This document shows, piece after piece, positions 1-6,076 of a DNA stretch of 7,954 nt. Under the pieces are notes generated by a model. It worked only from the letters and a program-made list of their open reading frames with translations, searched no databases and was not told the DNA's origin. The DNA comes from VGMD01 sp964552055. GTDB lineage: Bacteria > Chlamydiota > Chlamydiia > Chlamydiales > 2-12-FULL-49-11. How positions within the stretch are numbered: the first letter of the stretch is position 1; each line of letters opens with the position of its first letter. A program made the position numbers and the translations under genes. The stretch is taken from contig CAZKFL010000052.1 in the NCBI GenBank assembly GCA_964552055.1, positions 1 to 7,954 of the forward strand, read 5' to 3'.

Positions 1-2
1 AA

Positions 3-83
3 GGGCAGCTGCTGCGCGCTGAGCTATTTATTAAATCGATTTATGCAACAAGGCCATTAAGAATTGAAGATATAAATGAATAG
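3..83 (+). CDS. Possible 3' end of an upstream gene (partial)
   Basis: A reading frame entering from the left edge stays open for 26 codons and ends at TAG 81-83, overlapping the hydrolase ATG by 8 bases. Its translation ends in RIEDINE and has an ordinary protein composition, but I do not recognise it. Another frame starting at base 1 is also open, to TAA 58-60, so the choice between them is not secure. If the longer frame is real, the overlap would allow translational coupling to the hydrolase, which has only a weak ribosome binding site. The whole thing may also be chance. Confidence 0.35.
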   Translation, partial: GQLLRAELFIKSIYATRPLRIEDINE

Positions 84-876
84 ATGGATATCGAAGAGCT
101 GTAAAGCAAATGGGATTAATATCCACTATCTCCGAACTGGCGGCGACAAGCCGCCTATTGTTTTGCTACATGGACTAATGACAAGTGGAGCGTGTTGGAC
201 TCTTTTAGCTCGGACACTAGAAGAAAAATACGATGTTATCATGCCAGATGCCAGAGGGCACGGAAACTCCAGCGCTCCAAGCCAAGGATACTCTTATGAT
301 AACCTTGCTACCGATGCCTTGAGCCTTATCGCTGCTCTTGAACTTGATAACCCAGTACTCATTGGTCACTCTATGGGAGGCATGACAGCTGCTGTGATCG
401 CCAAACAAAATCCGAAACGACTTCGAGGGCTTGTTTTAGCCGATCCGACCTTCCTGACACCACAACGTCAGCGTGAAGTTCACGAGAGTGATGTTGCAGC
501 TCAACATCAGCGTATTCTCAATCAACCAAAAGAGGATTTCTTAGCTGAAATTCAAATTCGACACAATCACCGCCCAAGGGAACTTATCGAACTATTCGCA
601 GAAGCAAGATTTCAAACTAGCATTCGTGCCTTTGAAGTATTGAGGCCACCAAATCCCAACTACATACAGCTAATCAAGTCTCTTAACATTCCAAGTTTGC
701 TCGTCATCGGTGATATTGGTTCACTAATCTCTTCAGAAATGGCCACAAAACTCGTTGAGCTCAATGACCACTTGGAGGTTGTACAGATCAAGGAAGCGGG
801 TCACGGAGTTCCTTATGACCAGCCCGATCGGTTTTCAACCGTTGTCCAAAACTTTTTACGCTCGTTGAATACTTAA
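76..876 (+). CDS. Alpha/beta-hydrolase fold enzyme
   Basis: This 266-residue protein is a typical single-domain alpha/beta hydrolase (esterase, lactonase or haloperoxidase-like group), probably cytoplasmic because no signal peptide or membrane segment is visible. The features appear in canonical order: the oxyanion-hole strand VLLHG (29-33), the DARGHGNSS turn (58-66), the nucleophile elbow GHSMGG (97-102, Ser99), a helical cap around 125-190, the acid in VIGD (Asp213) and the catalytic His in AGHG (His243). The catalytic set is complete and the length is normal, so the enzyme should be active. The substrate cannot be read from sequence. The start ATG has a weak GAAG (66-69) six bases upstream and overlaps a possible upstream stop codon. 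By eye its coding sequence is less AT-rich than the following two genes. No terminator is visible downstream. Confidence 0.9.
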   Translation: MNRWISKSCKANGINIHYLRTGGDKPPIVLLHGLMTSGACWTLLARTLEEKYDVIMPDARGHGNSSAPSQGYSYDNLATDALSLIAALELDNPVLIGHSMGGMTAAVIAKQNPKRLRGLVLADPTFLTPQRQREVHESDVAAQHQRILNQPKEDFLAEIQIRHNHRPRELIELFAEARFQTSIRAFEVLRPPNPNYIQLIKSLNIPSLLVIGDIGSLISSEMATKLVELNDHLEVVQIKEAGHGVPYDQPDRFSTVVQNFLRSLNT

Positions 877-883
877 CTGGGCT

Positions 884-969
884 CTACATGACTGCATACC
901 CGGTTCGAATCACGGTTCGAATCACTACATGACTGCATACCCGGTTCGAATCATACCCGGTTCGAATCA
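884..969 (+). repeat. Tandem tRNA T-arm-like repeats (four copies)
   Basis: The 12-mer CGGTTCGAATCA occurs exactly four times, at 901-912, 913-924, 942-953 and 958-969. A longer 29-bp unit is perfectly duplicated at 884-912 and 925-953. The 18-mer CATACCCGGTTCGAATCA occurs three times, at 895, 936 and 952. The core GGTTCGAATC matches the conserved tRNA T-stem/loop (G53-TTC-R-A-N-N-C61), but no complete tRNA surrounds it and the T-stem is not properly paired. Because TTCGAA is palindromic, any two copies could pair in RNA with G-U wobbles. The likeliest origin is repeated integration or slippage at the 3' end of a tRNA gene, leaving attachment-site-like fragments. Confidence 0.9.
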
Positions 970-1086
970 CTGTTGTTAGAAAGCGTCCATAAAACTTCGC
1001 TATTAATGATTACATAATCTTAATTTTTCTAAACCATAACAAATTAATAACAAGTAGCATGCTGTGCATATGACCTCAATACACTC

Positions 1087-1115
1087 TTGACTTTTTCGCT
1101 TCATTCTTAAATAAT
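1087..1115 (+). promoter_or_regulatory. Candidate sigma70-type promoter, near-leaderless
   Basis: TTGACT (1087-1092, 5 of 6 to TTGACA) is followed after exactly 17 bp by AATAAT (1110-1115, 5 of 6 to TATAAT). Transcription would begin around 1121-1123, only a few bases before the ATG at 1125. No Shine-Dalgarno sequence is present there, so the message would be leaderless or nearly so. Alternatively translation starts at the ATG at 1137. In AT-rich DNA such matches arise by chance, hence the moderate confidence. Confidence 0.45.
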
Positions 1116-1124
1116 TGAACCCCT

Positions 1125-2594
1125 ATGTTAACACTTATGTTTAAAAAAGCTCACGCATACAACAACGATGTCATTTTCTATTTTGATGACTATGACCATA
1201 AGTATGTTGCACAAAATGGAAGTTTAGCTTGGCGGCTAAATAATCCAGGGCTTCTTCATGTCAGAAGTTTAAAAGAACATTCAAATATAGGCTCGTGCGA
1301 CACATACGCGATTTTTTCATTTCCTGAAATTGGTCTTCGCATGTTAAAAAAATGGCTAAAATCAAAAAAATCTTTAACTGCAATAGCCAAGTATTACGAG
1401 TCATTACCTGGTAAGGATTTTTTAAATGAGCTTTGTGAAGCAACAAAATTACAACCTTCTACAAAGATAAAAAATCTCTCAAATGAGAAATTTCTTCTTT
1501 TAGTAAAAAGCATAGTAAAATTATGCAATTCAAGTTTTGAGGGATCTTTTGCTTTATTGCCAAAAATTTCCGCTCGCTACTATGCAGAAAAGCCAGAATT
1601 TATAGAACTCTATCTTACTGACAATCAGAACTTATTATCAAAAGAAGAATCTATCAAATGGATTGAATCGCATCGCCTTGATGCTGTAATTGTGCATAAA
1701 AATAACGGAACGTTATATCTTCGATCAAGACCTGGTCATCATTTAAATAAAATTCATTTTCTTAGCGAAGAATGTGAGCCTGAAATTAAATTTGAAAATG
1801 TTATTGAAACTCTCGGAGACCAAAAACCTGGGCAACCAATTTGGGGATTTATTAATGGCATTTGGAATGATGAAAAGCAAATAAAAAAATCTCTATCATC
1901 TATTGTATCTGCAACAGATGGTGAGCAAGTCTGGGCACTTACTAATGTAACTAAATCAAAACCAAAAGATCTCCTAGAGATTCTAAATCAAAAATTTAAA
2001 ATTGATACACCGATTGTCAATATTGCCGCAAAGTTTTTTGAATTGCTAATAGACTTTTCACTCAAACAGTCCAATGCGCCTCCAATAATTATTTTTACAC
2101 ATAGTCAAGGTGCTATCATTGCCGATCTAGCCCTTAACAAGCTCGAGAATTCTGAAAGGAAAAAACTACGAATCTTTACTCTAGGCGGCGTCTCCCTAAT
2201 CTCTCCTGGTAAAGCACATCCTGAATCCCACAACTATGTTAGTGTAGCGGATGTTATTCCTAGACTCATATCTCTTGGACGAACACTAACAAATCTTGCC
2301 CTTAGACGTTATGAAAGTCAAAAAAATGGATTAACCCTGGATAAACTCATTAACACATTGATTGAAGAAGATATTGATACCGAATTAGAAACGCTAAATC
2401 CTAAAACGATCCTGACATTTAGCCTTCAGCGCAGAAACTATTATCTAGCTGAGTTTGAGAAAATTTCAAATGTAACTATTCTCGACCCGAGTGAAGATGC
2501 TACCTTTCATCGATATGAGCATGAATTAGCAAGCCCCTGCTATCAAAGGATAATCCATGAAATTATTAAAAAATATCATCCTATTTTTTGTTAG
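1125..2594 (+). CDS. RNNNPG-like plus serine-hydrolase-like two-domain protein
   Basis: This 489-residue protein has at least two recognisable parts. Residues 31-78 contain SLAWRLNNPGLL and then SCDTYAIFSFPEIGLRML, the pattern of the 'RNNNPGN' module found in phage structural/peptidoglycan-associated P5-type proteins. Residues 180-212 contain an LYLRSRPG motif that I cannot assign. The C-terminal part (about 236-475) looks like an alpha/beta hydrolase: hydrophobic strand PIIIF, nucleophile elbow THSQGA (325-330, Ser327), SVADVIPR (373-380, Asp376 as possible acid) and a candidate His at 462 or 465. I recall this HSQG...D-PR arrangement from chlamydial DUF687-like proteins, which is family memory and not a search result. 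No signal peptide is seen. No ribosome binding site precedes ATG 1125; ATG 1137 (residue 5) is an alternative. It overlaps the next gene by 38 bp. It could be a secreted lipase-like effector or a phage-derived protein; the substrate is unknown. Confidence 0.8.
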   Translation: MLTLMFKKAHAYNNDVIFYFDDYDHKYVAQNGSLAWRLNNPGLLHVRSLKEHSNIGSCDTYAIFSFPEIGLRMLKKWLKSKKSLTAIAKYYESLPGKDFLNELCEATKLQPSTKIKNLSNEKFLLLVKSIVKLCNSSFEGSFALLPKISARYYAEKPEFIELYLTDNQNLLSKEESIKWIESHRLDAVIVHKNNGTLYLRSRPGHHLNKIHFLSEECEPEIKFENVIETLGDQKPGQPIWGFINGIWNDEKQIKKSLSSIVSATDGEQVWALTNVTKSKPKDLLEILNQKFKIDTPIVNIAAKFFELLIDFSLKQSNAPPIIIFTHSQGAIIADLALNKLENSERKKLRIFTLGGVSLISPGKAHPESHNYVSVADVIPRLISLGRTLTNLALRRYESQKNGLTLDKLINTLIEEDIDTELETLNPKTILTFSLQRRNYYLAEFEKISNVTILDPSEDATFHRYEHELASPCYQRIIHEIIKKYHPIFC

Positions 2595-3093
2595 ACTTAC
2601 CAAATTTTTTCTTATAGTCTGCACTATATTTTTAGCTCTTATTTTTGGTTTTTATTTTCTATTTCTTTCTGAAAGCACTATAGATCTAAAAAATGAACCC
2701 AATATAAAAGTTTGGGTAGGAAAAAAATTCACCATTAAACAAGGTGTTTTTATCTATCAATTTTATAGAGAGAAGAAAAACAGATATTACATAGAATCTC
2801 TCCCAAATTATGTAATTCCTCCTTTAACCCTTCAAGAATTTTTAGAAAATTCTGAAAGATGGGATTTTTTTAATAGTTCTTGGCGGCGACCATTAATGCC
2901 CGGCACAGAATTTAAAATTACCAAAATCTATTTACATAGAGTTCCGCTCGTAGGTAGATTTATAATCATTGAAGCTATCCTGTTAAATGGAGATTATAAA
3001 AATCAAAAAGTTCTAGCAGACTTTCTCTTTAAATACAAAAATGAACCCTATAGCATCACTGGCTTTGATCGTAACATTGTTGCCATAGAATAG
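2557..3093 (+). CDS. Membrane-anchored hypothetical protein
   Basis: I do not recognise this 178-residue protein. It begins with a short basic segment (Lys2, Lys5, Arg13, Lys16) and a long hydrophobic stretch at about 17-38, consistent with an uncleaved signal anchor, so residues 40-178 probably face the periplasm or outside. That part is rich in aromatic and basic residues and predicted beta-type segments, with no cysteine or obvious catalytic motif. The start is supported by AAGGA (2546-2550) six bases before ATG 2557. It overlaps the end of the preceding serine-hydrolase gene by 38 bp in another frame, so the two are almost certainly co-transcribed and translationally linked. The pairing suggests a membrane partner, an inhibitor/immunity-type protein or an accessory factor for the upstream enzyme; that role is inferred from position only. 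Confidence 0.8.
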   Translation: MKLLKNIILFFVRLTKFFLIVCTIFLALIFGFYFLFLSESTIDLKNEPNIKVWVGKKFTIKQGVFIYQFYREKKNRYYIESLPNYVIPPLTLQEFLENSERWDFFNSSWRRPLMPGTEFKITKIYLHRVPLVGRFIIIEAILLNGDYKNQKVLADFLFKYKNEPYSITGFDRNIVAIE

Positions 3094-3362
3094 CCAATTT
3101 CCATGGACCATTTGTGGACCACTCGCTTGCAAAAAAGTGCGATAAATCACAACACTTCAAAGTTGCTAAAAAGTCTCATTGTCCTCTATAATATCAAGAA
3201 GTTAGCTGCTGTTTAGAGGGAGGGGCGCTGCGGACTCATAACCCGCTGGTCGCTGGTTCGGGGTCCTGGTTGCCCCATTCACTCCTTCAATAGTTTACGT
3301 TTATTGCACGAGCCCTTTCACCTCAAGCGCCAATAAATGTCAAAATATCAGGTCTGACAATT
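3094..3362. other. Gene-free spacer with tRNA relic and a short repeat
   Basis: No convincing coding region is visible on either strand. The heptamer TGGACCA is repeated at 3104-3110 and 3115-3121, eleven bases apart, just after the membrane-protein stop. A tRNA-like relic lies at 3203-3277. The rest, including 3280-3355, shows no promoter, terminator hairpin or other structure that I can support. With the inverted-repeat element to its right it forms a half-kilobase of debris that separates two functionally unrelated gene groups. Confidence 0.6.
3203..3277 (+). pseudogene. Degenerate tRNA-Met-like relic (CAT anticodon)
   Basis: The stretch GCGGACTCATAACCCGC (3230-3246) has the form of a tRNA anticodon arm with loop CTCATAA and anticodon CAT (3237-3239). 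Four of the five stem pairs form; the pair next to the loop is A-C. It is preceded by a D-arm-like TAGCTGCTGTTTAGAG (3203-3218) and followed by TGGTC, a T-arm-like GCTGGTTCGGGGTCC and an acceptor-like TTGCCCCA ending at 3277. Several defects argue against function: about six extra bases (around 3219-3224) between the D-arm and anticodon arm, a T-loop one base too long with an unpaired stem, and no 5' acceptor strand complementary to TTGCCCC. It is therefore a decayed or chimeric tRNA fragment. Confidence 0.5.
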
Positions 3363-3363
3363 G

Positions 3364-3577
3364 AGAGCCTGTCCTAAAACCTAAGCAAAAATGCTCATCA
3401 AGGATTTAGAATCTGTAATGTTAGTAATACTACTTAGACAAAAAAAATTCCCTTAAGACCTCATGAAGGAAGATTTTTTTGGAAAACGAAGAACCAAATA
3501 CATAAAGAAAGAGAAGGATTTTTTATTTCATTTATGTTATGAGTTGTGGGCAAATTATGGGTTTTAGTACAGCTTCT
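3364..3577. mobile_element. 214-bp inverted-repeat element (IS-derived, MITE-like)
   Basis: The left end AGAGCCTGTCCTAAAACC (3364-3381) and right end GGTTTTAGTACAGCTTCT (3560-3577) are imperfect inverted repeats, matching at 15 of 18 positions. The 'GAGCCTGTCCTAAAACC' style is reminiscent of terminal repeats of IS5-group insertion sequences, from memory. The interior has no transposase, only a 34-codon reading frame that runs into the right repeat, as the end of a transposase gene might. The hexamer GACAAT flanks the element at 3356-3361 and 3580-3585, each two bases outside the repeats; it could be a target-site duplication or coincidence. The element is too small to move by itself and would need a transposase supplied from elsewhere. 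Its right end lies 17 bp before the ribosome binding site of the reductase-fold gene. Confidence 0.65.
3463..3567 (+). pseudogene. Possible transposase C-terminal remnant
   Basis: A 34-codon frame starts at ATG 3463 and ends at TAG 3565-3567 inside the right inverted repeat. It encodes a very basic, aromatic peptide with FFGKRRTKY and ending HLCYELWANYGF. A stop codon inside the right terminal repeat is common for transposase genes of compact insertion sequences, so this may be the tail of a deleted transposase. An in-frame TAA (3453-3455) lies just upstream, so nothing more of such a gene survives. It could also be a chance frame; I cannot name a family from so short a peptide. Confidence 0.3.
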
Positions 3578-3594
3578 AAGACAATATATCGAGA

Positions 3595-3599
3595 AAGGA
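3595..3599 (+). promoter_or_regulatory. Ribosome binding site fixing the start at ATG 3609
   Basis: AAGGA sits nine bases before ATG 3609. It supports that ATG over the in-frame GTG at 3546, which lies inside the inverted-repeat element and would add 21 residues unlike the family. Confidence 0.75.
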
Positions 3600-3608
3600 A
3601 TATCCCTT

Positions 3609-4151
3609 ATGGCTAAAAAAGATCGTCCACAAATCTCCATCTACATAGCAATGAGCATTGATGGATACATCGCCAGAAAAAACGGAGGTCTCGATTGGCT
3701 CGAGTATGGTCATACAGGTGATGAGGACTATGGATTTAAGAAATTTATTAATAGTGTTGATGCGTTAGTTCTCGGCAGGAATACCTATGAGGTAGTTTCT
3801 GGGTTTGATAAATGGCCCTATGAGGGTAAGAAAGTCATTGTTCTTAGCAATTCATTAAACACCGTTAGGAATGAAGCAGAGCTTTATTGTGGGCACCTGA
3901 CTGAACTTGTCTCTTTACTTCATTCCGAAGGGATCAAACGTGTATGGGTGGACGGAGGAATAACTGTATCCAGATTTTTAGAGGCTGGATTAGTCGATGA
4001 CATCACCATATCAGTAATTGCTATGGTCCTAGGCTCTGGCATTCCTCTTTTTAGTACCATGAATCGAGAGCATAAGTGCCGCTTAATCTCTAACCAATCT
4101 TACCCAAGCGGATTAGTGCAGTTAAAGTACGAGGTTTCTAATGACAATTAG
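3609..4151 (+). CDS. RibD C-terminal / dihydrofolate reductase-fold protein
   Basis: This 180-residue protein matches the RibD-C/DHFR-like family (the YwjB/YyaP type), usually small cytoplasmic NADPH-binding reductases. Family signatures are QISIYIAMSIDGYIA near the N-terminus (about 8-22), LGRNTYE (about 55-61), KKVIVLSN (about 73-80), VDGGITVSRFLEAGLVDDI (about 114-132) and GSGIPLF (about 142-148). Length is normal and there is no gap, so it should fold. It is not a housekeeping FolA: the motif pattern is of the stand-alone RibD-C paralogues, whose substrates are mostly unknown. It is the first gene of a four-gene operon and overlaps the next gene by 11 bp. The start at 3609 is chosen for its ribosome binding site. 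No convincing promoter is visible in the 60 bp upstream, so transcription may begin inside the inverted-repeat element. Confidence 0.88.
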   Translation: MAKKDRPQISIYIAMSIDGYIARKNGGLDWLEYGHTGDEDYGFKKFINSVDALVLGRNTYEVVSGFDKWPYEGKKVIVLSNSLNTVRNEAELYCGHLTELVSLLHSEGIKRVWVDGGITVSRFLEAGLVDDITISVIAMVLGSGIPLFSTMNREHKCRLISNQSYPSGLVQLKYEVSNDN

Positions 4152-4731
4152 AACAAAAAGATTGATTTTACGTCCTTGGCAAGAAAGTGATCTAGAGCCT
4201 TTTGCAAGACTCAATGCTGACCCCCGAGTTAGGGAATTCTTCCCAGGAATTCAGAGCCGTGAAGAAAGTGACCATTCGGTAAAACTCGTGTCAGATCACA
4301 TCGCAAGATGTGGATGGGGATTTTGGGCTGTCTCTTTGATCGAAACTAATGAGTTTATCGGTTTCATTGGCCTAGAAGATGTCTATTTTCAAGCGCATTT
4401 TACACCCGCTGTTGAAATCGGATGGAGACTGGCTTTTGACCATTGGGGAAAAGGTTATGCAACAGAAGGTGCAAAGGCCGCTTTAAAATATGGATTTGAA
4501 ACTCTTAGATTAGATCAGATTGTTTCCTTCACAACTGTGAGTAATATGCGTTCTAGGCATGTTATGGAAAAAATTGGCATGCATCACAGTGCTCAGGATG
4601 ATTTCGATCATCCCAAATTAGCCGAAGGCCATCCTTTAAAAAGACATGTTCTTTATCGCATGAGTTCTCATGATTGGTTTAGTCTCTTTCAAAAAGATCA
4701 AAAGATGGAACTTCATGACGAAAATGCATAA
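4141..4731 (+). CDS. GNAT N-acetyltransferase, RimJ/RimL type
   Basis: This 196-residue protein has the layout of RimJ/RimL-like GNAT acetyltransferases, which move an acetyl group from acetyl-CoA to an amine on a protein terminus or small molecule. The N-terminus TKRLILRPWQESDLEPFARLN (5-25) is the standard family opening. EFIGFIGL (71-78) is the central beta hairpin. EIGWRLAFDHWGKGYATEGA (92-111) is motif A with the acetyl-CoA pyrophosphate loop HWGKGYA. SFTTVSNMRSRHVMEKIGM (129-147) is motif B. The protein ends about 20 residues after the usual family end at HVLYRM. GAGG (4131-4134) lies six bases before the ATG, inside the preceding gene, and the 11-bp overlap implies coupled translation. 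Candidate roles are acetylating an antibiotic, a toxin or a metabolite; the sequence does not distinguish them. Confidence 0.9.
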   Translation: MTIRTKRLILRPWQESDLEPFARLNADPRVREFFPGIQSREESDHSVKLVSDHIARCGWGFWAVSLIETNEFIGFIGLEDVYFQAHFTPAVEIGWRLAFDHWGKGYATEGAKAALKYGFETLRLDQIVSFTTVSNMRSRHVMEKIGMHHSAQDDFDHPKLAEGHPLKRHVLYRMSSHDWFSLFQKDQKMELHDENA

Positions 4732-6076
4732 AAATGAATTCCATATAGATGAAGCTCTTGTCTATCAACTCATTATAACACAATTCCCTAAATGGACTAA
4801 CCTTCCATTAAAATCGGTTCCTTCTGCGGGTACTGATAATGCTTTGTATCGATTGGGTAATGATATGCTCGTACGTCTACCACGTATTGACTGGGCTGTA
4901 GAAAATGTAGACAAAGAGTTTGCCTGGCTTCCTAAGATAGCACCCTTTTTACCTGTATCTATTCCTACTCCAATTGCAAAAGGCAATCCCTCTAAAGAGT
5001 ATCCCTATCCATGGTCAGTATATAGATGGATTGAGGGTAGCAATCCAATAGTAGGTGAGGTTTCTAAACCCTTTATCCAGGACCTCATTGCATTCATCCA
5101 AGCATTACACACAATTGATCTACCTAACGGTCCCCTATGTAACCGCGGCATTCCGTTAGAGCAAAGAGATGCAGAAACAAGAGAAGCGATAAGCTCGCTA
5201 GAAGGGCTAATCGATACACAAACAGTAATATCTATTTGGGAAGAGGTATTGAAAGCTTCTAAATGGACAGGGCCGCCAGTCTGGATGCATGGCGATCTTT
5301 CCCCTGGAAATCTGCTTGTTAAAAATGGACATTTAAGCGCTGTCATTGATTTTGGCAATCTTGGAATAGGTGATCCTGCCTGCGATCTAATCATTGCTTG
5401 GAATCTGCTACCTGCTCATATGAGGGATGCTTTCCGTTATGGGCTTGGAGTAGATAAAGCTACTTGGGAAAGAGGACGTGGGTGGGCGCTATCAATAGCT
5501 CTTATCCAACTGCCTTATTACAAAGATACAAATCCAACCTTAGCCACTAGTGCAAGACATGTGATTCGTGAACTTATTCAAGACTATCAGAATTCACCTA
5601 TGTTTCGCTTTGCACACGCTAAACCCTCTCAAAAAGAGTTGCTTTATCATTGGTTTGAACAAAAACACATCAAAGAATGGATGCATGGTTTCGGATTACA
5701 AAGTACACTCAATGGCTTAGAAAAGTTCTTTGAAGGTAAATCTGACACAACATACTGGATTGGTTACGAAAAAGATACCCCTTTTGCTTTTTTGATCACC
5801 TCTCCAGAGGGAAATGATGCGACCACTTTGGACTTATTCATTTGCGATCTCAATTATCTGGGAAAAGGAATAGCAGTGCCTATGGTTTGTAAATTTCTAT
5901 TAGACCATTTTTCACACTTAAAAAAAGTATTAACAGACCCTGAGGTCTCAAATAAACGCGCCATACACGTTTATAAAAAGATAGGTTTTAAAATTATCCA
6001 CGAATTCGTTGCAAGCTGGCACCCAGTTCCGCACTACCAGATGGAACTCAATATGGAGGAACTATGTACAAAATAG
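4715..6076 (+). CDS. Kinase-acetyltransferase fusion: APH-type N-terminus, AAC(6')-like C-terminus
   Basis: This 453-residue protein joins two modifying enzymes. Residues 1-295 are an aminoglycoside/choline-kinase-type phosphotransferase. LYRLGNDMLVRLPR (44-57) holds the nucleotide-binding strands, MHGDLSPGN (191-199) is the catalytic loop with Asp194 and Asn199, and IDFGNLGIGDPACD (211-224) carries the metal-binding Asp212. Residues 297-453 are a GNAT domain of the AAC(6')/IucB type: LLYHWFEQKHIKEW (309-322), LFICDLNYLGKGIAVPMV (374-391, acetyl-CoA loop) and DPEVSNKRAIHVYKKIGF (408-425). Both active sites look intact. Met296 (ATG 5600) marks where a separate acetyltransferase would have begun, but it has no ribosome binding site, so one polypeptide is expected. 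The start at 4715 is preferred, with TGGAA just upstream; ATG 4670 lies well inside the previous gene and would add 15 residues foreign to the family, and ATG 4724 is possible. It overlaps the upstream gene by 17 bp and the downstream gene by 13 bp. Substrates may be aminoglycosides or other amino-sugar or hydroxylated compounds; this is not proven. Confidence 0.88.
   Translation: MTKMHKNEFHIDEALVYQLIITQFPKWTNLPLKSVPSAGTDNALYRLGNDMLVRLPRIDWAVENVDKEFAWLPKIAPFLPVSIPTPIAKGNPSKEYPYPWSVYRWIEGSNPIVGEVSKPFIQDLIAFIQALHTIDLPNGPLCNRGIPLEQRDAETREAISSLEGLIDTQTVISIWEEVLKASKWTGPPVWMHGDLSPGNLLVKNGHLSAVIDFGNLGIGDPACDLIIAWNLLPAHMRDAFRYGLGVDKATWERGRGWALSIALIQLPYYKDTNPTLATSARHVIRELIQDYQNSPMFRFAHAKPSQKELLYHWFEQKHIKEWMHGFGLQSTLNGLEKFFEGKSDTTYWIGYEKDTPFAFLITSPEGNDATTLDLFICDLNYLGKGIAVPMVCKFLLDHFSHLKKVLTDPEVSNKRAIHVYKKIGFKIIHEFVASWHPVPHYQMELNMEELCTK

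Noticed and set aside
217..408. Minus-strand open frame inside the hydrolase gene
   Set aside because: It is antisense to the hydrolase core including the GHSMGG motif. It is short and without features.
884..969. CRISPR array
   Set aside because: Repeats are 12-29 bp with irregular spacing, two copies abut directly and two 18-mers overlap. There are no unique spacers of constant length and no cas genes.
3546..3608. GTG start 21 codons upstream for the reductase-fold protein
   Set aside because: It would begin inside the inverted-repeat element and add residues unlike the family. ATG 3609 has a good AAGGA nine bases upstream.
5005..5394. Minus-strand open frame inside the kinase region
   Set aside because: It lies wholly within the kinase domain of the fusion gene, which shows clear family motifs in the other strand. 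It has no independent support.
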